DNA of 64,000 nucleotides from contig NZ_CP118605.1 in the NCBI RefSeq assembly GCF_029869925.1, forward strand, positions 1,240,001-1,304,000. Direction: 5' to 3'. The translations under genes were made by a program, and so were the position numbers. Shown here piece after piece: positions 46,905 to 56,943 of the stretch; within the stretch, counting starts at the first letter, position 1; each line of letters opens with the position of its first letter. The notes beneath the pieces are model-generated. The model searched no databases. It was not told where the DNA came from and saw only the letters and a program-made list of their open reading frames with translations. Source of the DNA: Microbulbifer bruguierae (GTDB lineage: Bacteria > Pseudomonadota > Gammaproteobacteria > Pseudomonadales > Cellvibrionaceae).

Positions 46905-47840
46905 TCAGGGCGCCAGACCGGCGCCAGTTTGCCACAGATTCCACACGGGCTCGACGCCCGCAGGCAGATGCACCCCTCCCAGCTTCCTCCATGGCTGATC
47001 GGGCTGGTGGAAGTCACTGCCAAGAGAGGCCAGCAGGGAAGCGCCGCTGTCACCAAGTCGCGCCAGCAGGGCCAGCACTTCCCGGGTTTGCACCGGATTC
47101 TGCTGACCGCACACGACTTCCAGGGCATCGCCACCGGCATCCCGGAAGTCAGCAATCAGCGCCTGCAACCGGGTTCTGGTCAGTCCGTACTTGAGCGGAT
47201 GCGCCAACACTGCGGCGCCGCCCGCTTCGCGGATACTCGCGACGGTAGCGCGCAGGTCTGGCCAGGAGACCGTGACATCTCCGATTTTGCCGGCGCCCAG
47301 GTAGCGCTTGAATGCCTTGCCGGTATCCGCCACGTACCCCGCGTCCACCAGCCAGCGGGCAAAGTGCGGCCGGCCGATCACGCCGTCCCCCGCCAGAGTC
47401 CTGGCCCCGACCCAGGCACCTGCGAAACCCCGCTTTTCCAGCCGCTCGGCGATCTGATGAGCGCGCTCGACACGCAGACGGTCTCGGGTTGAAATCGCTT
47501 CACGCAAAGCGGTGGCTTCACAGTCAATATTCAGCCCGACGATATGCACCACCCGCCGGCCCCACAGGGCCGTGAACTCGATACCGGGCAACAGGGTAAC
47601 CCCCTGGCTGTGGGCTTCGGCCTGCGCCTCGGCGATGCCCGCTACCGTGTCGTGATCGGTAAGCGCCAACAGCGTCACACCTGCGGATTTCGCCCTCGAC
47701 ACCAGCGCCGCAGGGCTTAAAATACCGTCGGACGCGGTACTGTGGCAGTGCAGATCGACCTGACCCGACAAAGCCTCAGCAGAGAACGGCTGGGACCTGG
47801 CGGTCAACGACAGTGAGGTGGAGAGGATTTCTGAGTTCAT
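46905..47840 (-). CDS. PHP-domain phosphoesterase (RNase AM/TrpH, YciV)
   Basis: 311 aa. The PHP metal motifs are DLHCHSTASDG (residues 29-39) and LTDHDTV; further ligands in HPLKYG and GSDFHQ. YciV-type enzymes mature rRNA 5' ends and hydrolyse 3',5'-nucleoside bisphosphates. It heads the five-gene cluster to rluB. Confidence 0.93.
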   Translation of the reverse strand: MNSEILSTSLSLTARSQPFSAEALSGQVDLHCHSTASDGILSPAALVSRAKSAGVTLLALTDHDTVAGIAEAQAEAHSQGVTLLPGIEFTALWGRRVVHIVGLNIDCEATALREAISTRDRLRVERAHQIAERLEKRGFAGAWVGARTLAGDGVIGRPHFARWLVDAGYVADTGKAFKRYLGAGKIGDVTVSWPDLRATVASIREAGGAAVLAHPLKYGLTRTRLQALIADFRDAGGDALEVVCGQQNPVQTREVLALLARLGDSGASLLASLGSDFHQPDQPWRKLGGVHLPAGVEPVWNLWQTGAGLAP

Positions 47841-48209
47841 ACTCGGTTTTCATCGGCAACAGGCCACTGGCACGACTACCGTATTCTGGAAAATGCGCGT
47901 TCTGTAGAACCGCACTCCCTTTTCCTGCCGGCAGCGGATGCAGTGGGCAATTCGTCTTGGACGGGCAGATTAGGAGTGCAGCGGAACTGTTGCAAGCTGG
48001 CACTGTCTTATCTGACCGCAAACGGAACCCCATGCGGTGCTCAGTCAATGGAAGGTGAGACGGCAAGAGCGGGAATCTGCCCCGGCCGCCTGCAATTTGT
48101 GCGTAAAGCCGACCCACCGGTTTCAGGGATAAAGCCCCGAGGACGGGGAACTACCAGCGCCGCTGACAGCTGTAGCGTCAGCCAGCGGGCATTATCACCG
48201 GAACAGAAC
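47841..48209. other. Divergent promoter region
   Basis: 369 bp between the divergent RNase AM and VC0807 genes. No credible gene; a plus-strand frame running from 47943 into the next gene is only an open extension. Contains the two promoters, not locatable with certainty. Confidence 0.5.
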
Positions 48210-48980
48210 ATGACCGATAGCAAACACTCCAATCCCGAGCCGGCCGATACCGTCGGCGCGCAGGAATCCAGCGCCGCGCCGGAATCGGCACAACAGAAGC
48301 CGCAGAAAGAAAGCCTGCTGGGCAATCTGCTGCTCAACATTGTTATCCCCACCCTGATTCTCACCAAACTCTCCGGTGACCACTGGCTGGGCGCCAAATG
48401 GGCAATTGTAGTGGCCCTGGCCTTCCCCCTGATTTACGGTGCCCGCGATCTGATCCGCTCCGGCAAGGTCAACTTTTTCTCAGCGCTCGGGGTCATCAGT
48501 ATTCTGCTTACCGGCAGCATGAGCCTGCTGGAGCTGGACGCCAAGTACATCGCCATCAAGGAAGCGGCCATTCCCGGCCTGCTGGGCATTGCCACCATTG
48601 TTTCGCTGTATACCCGCTGGCCCCTGGTACGCACCCTGATTTACAACGAGCGTATTCTGGATACCGCGAAAATCGCCCGCAGCCTTCAGTCCAACGGCAA
48701 CGAGTCTGCCTTCGATCGCACCCTGCAACAGGCATCCTGGATGATTGCCGGCTCGTTTTTTGTGTCCTCGGCACTGAACTACATCCTTGCCGAAGTACTG
48801 CTGAAAAGCCCTCCGGGCACCGAGGCGTTCAACGAAGAGTTGGGCAAAATGACCGCCCTCAGCTTCCCGGTGATCGCCCTGCCGGCCACCATTATCCTGA
48901 TGCTGGTGCTGTTTTTCCTGTTCCGCAGAATCGGCAAGCTCACCGGCCTCAAACTGGAAGAGATCGTCGTGCAGCAGTAA
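48210..48980 (+). CDS. VC0807 family membrane protein
   Basis: 256 aa from the ATG at 48210; the frame is open further upstream but without a start signal. An N-terminal Ser/Glu/Gln-rich stretch precedes about six membrane helices, with LLLNIVIPTLILTKLSGDHW, VNFFSALGVISILLTGSMSL and YTRWPLVRTLIYN blocks typical of VC0807 proteins. Function unknown, perhaps transport or septation-related. Followed by yciI. Confidence 0.85.
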   Translation: MTDSKHSNPEPADTVGAQESSAAPESAQQKPQKESLLGNLLLNIVIPTLILTKLSGDHWLGAKWAIVVALAFPLIYGARDLIRSGKVNFFSALGVISILLTGSMSLLELDAKYIAIKEAAIPGLLGIATIVSLYTRWPLVRTLIYNERILDTAKIARSLQSNGNESAFDRTLQQASWMIAGSFFVSSALNYILAEVLLKSPPGTEAFNEELGKMTALSFPVIALPATIILMLVLFFLFRRIGKLTGLKLEEIVVQQ

Positions 48981-49056
48981 CCGCGAGAGCGAAAACAAGC
49001 CACGACCGTGAAAACAACAAACCGATAAACCGAAGCCCAGGAAGCAGAAATCGCCT

Positions 49057-49356
49057 ATGTGGTACGCCATCATCAGTCAGGACGTTGACAACAGCCTACC
49101 CCTGCGCCAGTCCGCGCGCCCGCAACATATCGCCCGCCTGAATATCCTCAAGGACCAGGGTCGCCTGCTGATTGCTGGCCCACACCCGGCCATCGACAGC
49201 GAAGATCCGGGCGAAGCCGGCTTTACCGGCAGTCTCGTCGTTGCCGAATTTCCCTCTCTGGAAGAGGCGCAAGCCTGGGCCGATGCAGACCCGTACGTGG
49301 CAGCTGGCGTGTATGCGGCAGTCACGGTAAAACCCTACAAGCTGGTGCTGCCCTGA
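49057..49356 (+). CDS. yciI: YciI family protein
   Basis: 99 aa. The YciI signature is seen as [20 protein letters not shown] with the conserved His, then AGPHPAI and DPYVAAGVY. Structural relatives are dehydrochlorinase-like; the exact role is unknown. Confidence 0.92.
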   Translation: MWYAIISQDVDNSLPLRQSARPQHIARLNILKDQGRLLIAGPHPAIDSEDPGEAGFTGSLVVAEFPSLEEAQAWADADPYVAAGVYAAVTVKPYKLVLP

Positions 49357-49421
49357 CGATTGCCCGTCAAGCACCAATTTCCAACACGATAAAAACGACC
49401 TCAACAGACTTAATCCGGACC

Positions 49422-50105
49422 ATGAACAGATTCCTGAATACCCTTGCCGCCGCCCTGATCGCACTGGGCACCACCCACGCCCAGGCCATCACCTCCGATC
49501 GCTACATCACGGACGAGCTACACGTACCCATGCGCTCCGGCCAGGGAAATGAATTCCGCATCCTGCATCGCGGCCTCCCCAGCGGCACCAAACTGACCCT
49601 GCTGCAGGACTCCCCGGATACCGGATGGGCGCAGGTGCGCACACCCGGTGGCGAGGAAGGCTGGGTACGTCGTCAGTATCTGGAGAGCGAACCGGTTGCG
49701 AAAATCAAACTGGCACAGGCGGAAGAGCGCCTCGAACACATCGAAAGCCTGCAGGGAAATCTCGGTGGCGAAGTGCGCCGGCTGGAAACCGCGAACAGTG
49801 AACTGACCGCCGCGCTGGCCACTGCGCAGGAGCGCGCCGAAACCCTGGCGAAAGAGCTGAAAGAACTGAAGACCCTTTCTGCAGATGCCGTTGCGCTGAA
49901 CCAGCGTCACCAGAAGCTGCTCAATCAGCACGAACTGCTGAAACAAAAGCAGGCCATGGACCAGGCGGAAATCCAGCGCCTCTCCAGCAGCGAAACCCAG
50001 AAGTGGTATATGTACGGCGCCATTTCCGTATTGATGGGCGCAATTCTGGCGATGGTTGCCCCGCACTTCCGCCCGCGCAAACGCCATTCCGAGTGGGCCA
50101 ATTAA
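49422..50105 (+). CDS. TIGR04211 SH3 domain membrane protein (YgiM-like)
   Basis: 227 aa. Signal peptide (1-21, ending AQA), a bacterial SH3 domain (about 25-95, with SGTKLTLLQDSPDTGWAQVR), a long coiled coil (about 98-185) and one C-terminal membrane helix followed by a basic tail. The layout is that of YgiM, probably an envelope-linked peptidoglycan or division protein. Confidence 0.9.
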   Translation: MNRFLNTLAAALIALGTTHAQAITSDRYITDELHVPMRSGQGNEFRILHRGLPSGTKLTLLQDSPDTGWAQVRTPGGEEGWVRRQYLESEPVAKIKLAQAEERLEHIESLQGNLGGEVRRLETANSELTAALATAQERAETLAKELKELKTLSADAVALNQRHQKLLNQHELLKQKQAMDQAEIQRLSSSETQKWYMYGAISVLMGAILAMVAPHFRPRKRHSEWAN

Positions 50106-50162
50106 GCGGCTTTCACTTTGTGCAGAACGGCTGGCCGGTTAGAATTTCAGAACCGGCCCATC

Positions 50163-50189
50163 AGGCCCGGTCAGCGACCGGGCCTTTTT
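50163..50189 (+). terminator. Rho-independent terminator
   Basis: 9-bp GC-rich stem (50163-50171/50177-50185) with a 5-nt loop and following T-tract, ending the SH3 gene. Confidence 0.9.
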
Positions 50190-50211
50190 GTTTGCGACCA
50201 CGGATAACAAC

Positions 50212-50826
50212 ATGAAACGCCTACCGATTTTTTATTCCCTTTGCGCCGCCATTTTTTTGTGTTTTGCCAATCTTGCGCAGGCCATTACCAACAATCCGCG
50301 GGTTGAGCTGCAAACCGATCTCGGCACTATTGAGCTGGTACTGTACGCCGACAAGGCGCCAAAAACCGTGGAAAACTTTCTCGCCTACGTGGACAGCGGC
50401 TTTTACGATGGCACCATCTTTCACCGGGTAATTCCTGGCTTTATGGCCCAGGGCGGCGGTTTCACCTTCGACTTTCAGGAAAAGCCCACGCAAGACCCGG
50501 TGGTAAACGAGTCTGCCAACGGCCTCTCCAACGCCCGCGGAACCATCGCCATGGCCCGCACCAGCGAACCCGACAGCGCCACCTCGCAATTCTTCATCAA
50601 CCTGGTCGACAACAGTCGCCTGGATGGCGGCGCCGACCAGCCTGGCTACACCGTGTTTGGCAAGGTATTGCTCGGCATGAGTGTGGTACAGCAGATTGCC
50701 GCCGAACCCCGCGGCCAGCACAAGGCCTTCCGCGATGCCCCCAACATGGCAGTGCGTATACTGAAAGCCAGGCGCAAAGATTCTGAACCCGAAACAGCGA
50801 CAGGCACCGGAGAAAGCGAGCAGTGA
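50212..50826 (+). CDS. Periplasmic cyclophilin-type peptidyl-prolyl isomerase
   Basis: 204 aa from the ATG at 50212; residues 1-22 form a signal peptide ending AQA. The cyclophilin core shows FHRVIPGFMAQGGG, MARTSEPDSATSQFFINL and the PGYTVFGKV end. It speeds proline isomerisation in periplasmic proteins. Its stop overlaps the GTG start of pdxJ. Confidence 0.93.
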   Translation: MKRLPIFYSLCAAIFLCFANLAQAITNNPRVELQTDLGTIELVLYADKAPKTVENFLAYVDSGFYDGTIFHRVIPGFMAQGGGFTFDFQEKPTQDPVVNESANGLSNARGTIAMARTSEPDSATSQFFINLVDNSRLDGGADQPGYTVFGKVLLGMSVVQQIAAEPRGQHKAFRDAPNMAVRILKARRKDSEPETATGTGESEQ

Positions 50827-51578
50827 TTGCCCTCAGCGTCAACCTCAACAAGATCGCCCTGATCCGCAACTCCCGCGAAGGCAACTTCCCCGATGTGGTG
50901 GCCCACGGGCGCACCTGCCTGGATGCCGGCGCCGATGGTATTACCGTGCACCCGCGACCCGACCAGCGCCATATTCGCCCGGGCGACGTACGCGACCTCG
51001 CCACCCTCTGCGCCGGCCGCGGTGTTGAATTCAACGTGGAAGGCAACCCCTTCGCCGGCGCCATGGGCAACTACCCCGGCCTGCTACCCCTGGTTCTGGA
51101 AACCGGCCCCCAGCAGTGCACCCTGGTACCGGACAGCAACGAACAGCTGACCTCGGACCACGGGTTCGACCTGAATAAGGACGGCGCGCGCCTGGAGCCC
51201 ATCATCAAGCAGCTGAAAGATGCAGGCGTCCGCGTCAGCCTGTTTATGGATCCGGACAAACAACAGATCAGCCTGGCCCGGGATGTGGGCGCCGATCGCA
51301 TCGAGCTGTATACAGGCCCCTACGCGGAAGCCGTGAGCCAGCAGAGCGCGGATCTCGACAGCATCTTCGCGGCCCACTGCGCCGCCGCCGAACACGCCCT
51401 GTTCCTCGGCCTTGGCGTCAATGCGGGCCACGACCTCAACCTGATCAACCTGCCCCGCTACCGCACCCTGCCGGGGCTGCAGGAAGTTTCTATCGGCCAT
51501 GCGCTGACCGTCGACGCGATCAACATGGGACTCACCAACGCCGTCGCTGCCTATGTGAACTGCCTGGCGGGCAATTAA
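50823..51578 (+). CDS. pdxJ: Pyridoxine 5'-phosphate synthase
   Basis: 251 aa. PdxJ joins 1-deoxyxylulose 5-phosphate and 3-amino-1-hydroxyacetone phosphate into pyridoxine phosphate. Signatures: ALSVNLNKIALIRNSREGN, DGITVHPRPDQRHI, EFNVEGNPF and GLGVNAGHDLNL. The GTG start overlaps the cyclophilin stop. Confidence 0.97.
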   Translation: MIALSVNLNKIALIRNSREGNFPDVVAHGRTCLDAGADGITVHPRPDQRHIRPGDVRDLATLCAGRGVEFNVEGNPFAGAMGNYPGLLPLVLETGPQQCTLVPDSNEQLTSDHGFDLNKDGARLEPIIKQLKDAGVRVSLFMDPDKQQISLARDVGADRIELYTGPYAEAVSQQSADLDSIFAAHCAAAEHALFLGLGVNAGHDLNLINLPRYRTLPGLQEVSIGHALTVDAINMGLTNAVAAYVNCLAGN

Positions 51579-52502
51579 TTGCTGACTCTGAATATAATCG
51601 GTGCCGGCAAGCTGGGCCGCACCCTGGCAAGACTCTGGCATCAGCAGCAGGTGTTTACGATTGGCGCCCTGTGCAATCGCACCACTGCCAGCAGCAAGGA
51701 GGCCCGCGACTTTATCGGTGCCGGCGAGGCGGTGAAACATATCACCTCCATGCCACCAGCAGATCTGTGGCTGATTGCGGTGCCGGACGATGACATCGAA
51801 CCCACCGCGATTGAGCTGGCGGCAACGCTGACGCATTTGCAGCAAGACCGGCCTCAGTACAGGCCGATTGTATTTCACTGCAGCGGCGCGTTGCCGGCAT
51901 CGGTGTTGGCCGCGTGTGCGGTAGCGGAGCTTGCTAGTGCGCACCCGGCACACAGTTTCGCCGACCCGGAGCGCTCACTCGCCGACTTTTCCGGCACCAC
52001 AGTCGCCTTGGAAGGGACAGAGCAGGCACAGGAATACCTGGAAAAAGCATTCACCATGCTGGGCTGTCACAGCATTCGCCTCAGCCCCGAGCAGAAAGTG
52101 CTGTACCACACTGGCTCGGTCATGGCCTGCAATTACCTGACGGTCCTGCTGGAGCTGAGCCTGCAGATATTTGCCGCAGCGGGCATCGAGCGCGATACCG
52201 CAACCCGATTACTGGCGCCCATCGTGCGGCAGACCGCGAACAACAATTTTGCCCTGGGCCCGCAGCGGGCGCTGACCGGCCCACTGGTGCGGGGCGATGT
52301 GCAGACGATAGAGCGGCAACTCAAAGCACTGGACGCTCTGCCCCAGCAGCACCTGTCACAGGTTTACCGGCTACTCGGCAAGTCGGCACTACCGTTGGCA
52401 GAAACCCGGCTAGAGCCCGCCACCCGGGAAAAACTGCAATTACTTTTTGAAAACCCACAACCTGAAAACCCACTACCGGCATCCGACACCACCTGTGACT
52501 GA
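51579..52502 (+). CDS. Rossmann-like/DUF2520 domain protein
   Basis: 307 aa from a TTG directly after the pdxJ stop. A Rossmann start (LNIIGAGKLGRTLARLW, residues 3-20) is followed by the DUF2520 helical domain. Such proteins resemble 6-phosphogluconate-type dehydrogenases; substrate unknown. Possibly coupled with pdxJ. Confidence 0.88.
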   Translation: MLTLNIIGAGKLGRTLARLWHQQQVFTIGALCNRTTASSKEARDFIGAGEAVKHITSMPPADLWLIAVPDDDIEPTAIELAATLTHLQQDRPQYRPIVFHCSGALPASVLAACAVAELASAHPAHSFADPERSLADFSGTTVALEGTEQAQEYLEKAFTMLGCHSIRLSPEQKVLYHTGSVMACNYLTVLLELSLQIFAAAGIERDTATRLLAPIVRQTANNNFALGPQRALTGPLVRGDVQTIERQLKALDALPQQHLSQVYRLLGKSALPLAETRLEPATREKLQLLFENPQPENPLPASDTTCD

Positions 52503-53265
52503 CTCCCCCGAATACCTGAAAAAACGCGCCTTCTTCGACAGCCTGCTCACTATCTACGGGCGCAAGCCTGTACTCGAAGCCCTGGAAGACCCCAGCCTGC
52601 CGGTGCACAAGCTGCACCTCGCAGAAAGTAACCGCAAAGATGCGTTCATCAGCCGCATTGAAGCCCTGGCGGAAACACGAAACATTGAGATCGCCCACTG
52701 GGACCGCAAAGGGCTCTCACGGATTTCGAAAAATGCCCGCCAGGACCAGGGCGTGGCGCTGGACCTGGCCCTGCCCCGCTACGGCACCGCCGAAGCCTTC
52801 CTGGAAGAGAACAGGGACGGTCGCTACGAATTACTGGCGCTGGATGGCATCACCAATCCGCAGAATCTCGGCATGATCATCCGCTCGGCCTGCGCCGGCG
52901 GTATCGACGGTATTCTGTTGCCGCGCAAAGGCTGTGCACAGATTGATCCGCTGGTGATCAAGGCCAGCGTCGGCACCCTGTTCAAGACGCGTATCCTGCG
53001 TTGTGATCAGCTGGCACCCGTGCTGGTAAAATTCGCCGAGCGGGGCGCCCGGGTTTGTGCACTGTCTTCCCATGCCAGTGATACCCTGCGCACCATTGAC
53101 GACGCGGCGCCGAATATTTTTGTGCTTGGCAACGAAACCCACGGCGTCAGCCCAGCGGTCGATAACGCCTGCACCAACAGGCTGCGGATTCCCATGCAGA
53201 ACGGTGTCGAGAGTCTCAACGTTGCGATTACCGCCGCACTGATCAGCTTCCGTCACCAATTCTGA
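52495..53265 (+). CDS. SpoU/TrmH family RNA methyltransferase
   Basis: 256 aa from the GTG at 52495, overlapping the previous stop; a TTG at 52447 would add 16 residues. Residues about 15-90 are the substrate-binding domain and the rest the SPOUT knot (LALDGITNPQNLGMIIRSA; FVLGNETHGVSPAVDN; IPMQNGVESLNVAIT). It 2'-O-methylates tRNA or rRNA. An 8-bp hairpin at 53305-53327 may end it. Confidence 0.92.
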   Translation: MTDSPEYLKKRAFFDSLLTIYGRKPVLEALEDPSLPVHKLHLAESNRKDAFISRIEALAETRNIEIAHWDRKGLSRISKNARQDQGVALDLALPRYGTAEAFLEENRDGRYELLALDGITNPQNLGMIIRSACAGGIDGILLPRKGCAQIDPLVIKASVGTLFKTRILRCDQLAPVLVKFAERGARVCALSSHASDTLRTIDDAAPNIFVLGNETHGVSPAVDNACTNRLRIPMQNGVESLNVAITAALISFRHQF

Positions 53266-53644
53266 TTTCCGGGAAGTCACTCCCAAATCTCCCTCAATGC
53301 GCGCACTGGCGGCAAGCTTCCGCCAGTCACCCTCTCCACTCCCCACTTTCCACGTTTCGCTTTCCACTCCCCACAACCTGCGCCGCCCACCAGCACGTCG
53401 CAACGGCCGCAACAAGTCAAAACCGACGCCATTAATAGCCCTTCCGCAGCTTCACAACTGGAAAAGCCGCCAAGCTCAACTAATAAGTAACGGGAATAAC
53501 CGATAACGGGAATAACCACGGGCTTTTGAAAACGACCATAAATAGAGCGTGCTGCCACCCACTTGAAAAATTCAGAGCACCTTCACCAGCTCGACTTCTG
53601 ACCCTCTACTCAGCCATCGAAACAATAAATCCAAGGAAGAACTT
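53266..53644. other. Intergenic region before the OmpA-like gene
   Basis: 379 bp without a gene. It holds the hairpin at 53305-53327, two copies of a TCCACTCCCCAC motif near 53335-53380, and the promoter and AAGGAAG ribosome site of the next gene. Confidence 0.5.
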
Positions 53645-54754
53645 ATGCCGCACCAACCCAGCCCAGTGAAAACGACAATGGGGATCGCGCTGGTTGCCGC
53701 CGTGACCGCCAGCACGCCGGTGATCGCCCAGGAAGACCGCTACATCGATATCATGCCGTTCATTACCCGCGTGGATGATGATCGCAATACCGAGCGCCAG
53801 GGCGGGGGGCTTAGAGGTACCTTTGGCTGGCAAACCGATGACAACTGGTTTACCGAGGTCCAGCTGTTTGGCGCTCTGCTCGATGAAAGAGACAACCGCT
53901 TTGATGAAGACCCACTGCCGGTGAACTCGCCCTACATCTACACCGGTGAGCTGATTCCCAGCGGCGACCTTGAGCTGTCCGGGCTCGGGGTCGATGTGGT
54001 TTACAGCTTTGCCGGGCGCGATGGCTATTCCCCGTTTATCCTGGGGGGAGTGGGCGCGTCCCATAACAACACCAAGTACAACTATGGGCTGCAGGAAACC
54101 AACGCCTTTATCAATGTCGGTGTCGGTTTCACCAGTGGTGCCATCAGTGACAACGGGCTCAAGGTGCGTGCGGAAGTGCGCTATATGCGCGACTTCTTTG
54201 CCGGGGATATGAACGACTGGCAATTCGGTATCGGCCTCAGCATTCCCCTGTCCTGCCCGCCCGTCGCCGCACCGGTAGCCGCCCCACCGCCCCCGGAACC
54301 TGAGCCACAGGTGGTCAATCTCGATGACGACGACGACGGTGTCCTCAACCAGAATGATCGCTGCCCCAATACACTGCCGGGCGCCCAGGTCGACCAATAC
54401 GGCTGCGTTGTAGCAGACCAGACCATCACCCTGGAAAACATCCAGTTCGAGTTCAATTCCGCGAAATTGACCGTCCCCGCCCAGAGATCCCTGGACCTAG
54501 TGGTGCAGTCCCTGCGCAGCCAGCCCAACACCATGGTCGAAGTGGCAGGCCACACTGATAGCCAGGGTAATGACAGCTACAACCTGCGACTTTCCGGCCA
54601 GCGCGCAGAATCCGTTCGTCGCTATCTGGTGGAGAACGGCGTCAACACCACCCGTATCAGCGCACGGGGATATGGCGAGACTCAGCCCGTCGCAAGCAAC
54701 GCCACAGAAGCGGGACGGGCACAAAACCGCCGTGTGGAATTGAACTTCCGCTGA
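53645..54754 (+). CDS. OmpA-family outer membrane protein with beta-barrel, TSP3 and OmpA domains
   Basis: 369 aa. A signal peptide (1-27) precedes an eight-strand-type barrel, then a Pro/Glu linker, a calcium-binding thrombospondin-3-like block (DDDDDGVLNQNDRCPNTLP) and the C-terminal OmpA peptidoglycan-binding domain (FEFNSAKLTVPAQRSLD; AGHTDSQGNDSYNLRLS). It tethers the outer membrane to the cell wall. A terminator follows at 54831. Confidence 0.93.
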   Translation: MPHQPSPVKTTMGIALVAAVTASTPVIAQEDRYIDIMPFITRVDDDRNTERQGGGLRGTFGWQTDDNWFTEVQLFGALLDERDNRFDEDPLPVNSPYIYTGELIPSGDLELSGLGVDVVYSFAGRDGYSPFILGGVGASHNNTKYNYGLQETNAFINVGVGFTSGAISDNGLKVRAEVRYMRDFFAGDMNDWQFGIGLSIPLSCPPVAAPVAAPPPPEPEPQVVNLDDDDDGVLNQNDRCPNTLPGAQVDQYGCVVADQTITLENIQFEFNSAKLTVPAQRSLDLVVQSLRSQPNTMVEVAGHTDSQGNDSYNLRLSGQRAESVRRYLVENGVNTTRISARGYGETQPVASNATEAGRAQNRRVELNFR

Positions 54755-54830
54755 CCCATTTTCCCCAAGGTGGTCAGCCAGTTCGGGAGCGATTACCTCA
54801 CAGGTAGCGGAAACCCACTGGTGGTAGTAC

Positions 54831-54857
54831 AAAACCCGGCAAATTGCCGGGTTTTTT
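54831..54857 (+). terminator. Terminator after the OmpA-like gene
   Basis: 11-bp stem (54831-54841/54845-54855) with AAT loop and T-tract. Confidence 0.9.
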
Positions 54858-55396
54858 ATTCACAATCCACAGAATCTGTGGATATGTCTGTGCACAAGCA
54901 ACGGGAAAACGCCGCCAGCCCCCATTGTTCCGTTGTAACCACTTTGTGAAGAAAATTTAACCAAAAACTTTTTTACTTAATAATCAATGAGTTACGAATT
55001 AATCCAAATCAGCATTGACAAATTTCAGCGGTAACTGATAGCGCCCGCAGGTTTATCTGGTGCTGTGGAAAGCTTTTTGCGTTAGTCCCAAAGGGCTACT
55101 GAAAAGTACCGTTTCGCCGGGATAAATGGCGGCCTGGTGGACGTTGCACAGCAGGAGTGCACGAAATACAAAAGAAAACGGCGGCCGCACTTTTGTAAAG
55201 CCAAATTTACTGGCAGTCACTGGCAAATCTTGTGACTGGTCAGCCACAGTTGCAACCCTGAATAAGCGAGAGTGGCAGAGTGGCGCCTCGACAGCCCCCG
55301 ATACGTGACTGCCAGGTCTGCATCAGAATCGAAAATTGGTATAAACCTGACTACCGTGGTTAAACTGCGCGCCCCATTTGAGTCAAAGCTGTATCC
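54858..55396. other. Gene-free intergenic region
   Basis: About 540 bp. It contains a small palindrome near 54866-54884 (ATCCACAG, AATC-like centre, CTGTGGAT) and AT-rich sequence upstream of the NhaC gene. A 64-codon minus-strand frame at 55053-55247 has no recognisable content. Confidence 0.5.
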
Positions 55397-56737
55397 ATGA
55401 CCAAGTCTTCCCCTCTCGCTCTGCTTCCTTTGCTGGTTTTTCTCGCTCTTTTTGTGGGCGCCGGACTCTGGTATCAGTCCCAGGGCGCGGCAATGGCGTT
55501 TTATCAGGTGTCGGCACCGGTGGCGATACTGCCAGCCATCGCCCTCGCCATCCTGTTGGCCCAGGGCCCTCTCAGCCGTCGTATCGACACGTTTATTCGC
55601 GGTGTCGGTGACCCCACCATCATTACCATGGTGTTGATTTATCTTCTCGCTGGCGGTTTCGCGAGCGTTGCGAAGGCGGTTGGCGGTGTGGATGCCACGG
55701 TGGCGTTCGGTCTCAGCATCATCCCCCCGAGCCTGGTATTGCCGGGTTTGTTCGTAATCACCGCATTTGTCGCTACCGCCATGGGCACATCCATGGGAAC
55801 CATTGCCGCCATTGCACCCATTGCCGTAGGGTTGACCGACGCTACGGAACTACCGGTTCTTTTCACCATTGGCGCTGTGGTTGGCGGTGCCATGTTCGGC
55901 GACAACCTTTCGATCATCTCCGATACCACCATCGCCGCCACCCGCACCCAGGGTGTAACGATGCGGGACAAATTCCGGATGAACCTGCGCATCGCCCTGC
56001 CCGCGGCACTGATTGCATTGATATGGCTCTACATCTCTGGCCGGGGCGTTGCCGCCACCGCACAAATTGCGCCCGCCGGTGACTATGACCTGGTGCGGAT
56101 GCTGCCCTATATAGCGGTACTGGTGCTGGCGGTGAGCGGCGTCAATGTATTACTGGTGTTGTTTATCGGTATCTTGCTGGCGGGAACTATTGGCCTTGGG
56201 TTACAACCGGACTATTCACTGGTTAACCTGTCGCAAGATATCTATGCCGGCTATACCGGTATGCAGGAAATCCTGCTCCTGTCCTTGATGATCGGTGGTC
56301 TCGGTGCCCTGATGCAGGCTGGTGGGGGGATTCGCTGGCTAGAACAACAGATCGACCGCATCGGTCGCCTTGGCGGCCACCGCAATCCGGGACGTAAAAC
56401 CGGCGAGCTGGGTATCAGCACCGCGGTAGCGCTGACCAATATATGTACCGCCAACAACACGGTAGCCATTCTGCTTACCGGACAGCTGGCGAAAGACATG
56501 GCGGCACGCTACCGGGTCGACCCGCGCCGCAGCGCCAGCCTGCTGGATATCTACTCCTGCACCGTACAGGGCATGCTGCCGTACGGCGCGCAGGTACTAC
56601 TCGCGTCCTCCCTTGCCAAAGTGTCTCCACTCGCACTGGCGGGAAGCATCCATTACTGCTGGCTGCTGGGCGCTTGCGCGTTGGTGTCCACATTTATTCC
56701 GACGAAGCCCTTTAAATCTGCCGAAACACTAAACTAG
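55397..56737 (+). CDS. NhaC family Na+/H+ antiporter-like transporter
   Basis: 446 aa with 10-12 membrane helices. NhaC-type motifs include ATAMGTSMGTIAAIAPIAVG, GGAMFGDNLSIISDTTIAAT and the second-half TNICTANNTVAILLTGQLA. Exchanges cations or small organic ions (relatives include tyrosine/malate-lactate antiporters). A GC-rich hairpin (56767-56803) follows the gene. Confidence 0.9.
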   Translation: MTKSSPLALLPLLVFLALFVGAGLWYQSQGAAMAFYQVSAPVAILPAIALAILLAQGPLSRRIDTFIRGVGDPTIITMVLIYLLAGGFASVAKAVGGVDATVAFGLSIIPPSLVLPGLFVITAFVATAMGTSMGTIAAIAPIAVGLTDATELPVLFTIGAVVGGAMFGDNLSIISDTTIAATRTQGVTMRDKFRMNLRIALPAALIALIWLYISGRGVAATAQIAPAGDYDLVRMLPYIAVLVLAVSGVNVLLVLFIGILLAGTIGLGLQPDYSLVNLSQDIYAGYTGMQEILLLSLMIGGLGALMQAGGGIRWLEQQIDRIGRLGGHRNPGRKTGELGISTAVALTNICTANNTVAILLTGQLAKDMAARYRVDPRRSASLLDIYSCTVQGMLPYGAQVLLASSLAKVSPLALAGSIHYCWLLGACALVSTFIPTKPFKSAETLN

Positions 56738-56766
56738 TTCACCGGCTCGACAGGATGCATTCCTTT

Positions 56767-56803
56767 GGCGGGCGCTGATACCGGGAAATACTCAGCGCCC
56801 GCC
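56767..56803. terminator. Terminator-like hairpin
   Basis: 12-bp stem (56767-56778/56792-56803) with a 13-nt loop; no clear U-tract, so low confidence. Confidence 0.45.
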
Positions 56804-56943
56804 CTCATCAAGTGCGAAGAACCGGCTTCGATATTGACCTGATTCCCGTTGCCGTGGTCACTCGCCGGCTTCCTCCGTCAGTTGACATCGGTAAAATCAA
56901 AGCCGACTATTCCCGCAAGTCCAAACGCAAAGGGAGTTGCGCC

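Noticed and set aside
54860..54900. TGTGGAT-rich palindrome as a DnaA box or origin
   Set aside because: A single palindrome without a DnaA-box cluster, AT-rich unwinding region or dnaA/gidA neighbours.
55053..55247. 64-codon minus-strand frame before the NhaC gene
   Set aside because: No ribosome site, no recognisable content.
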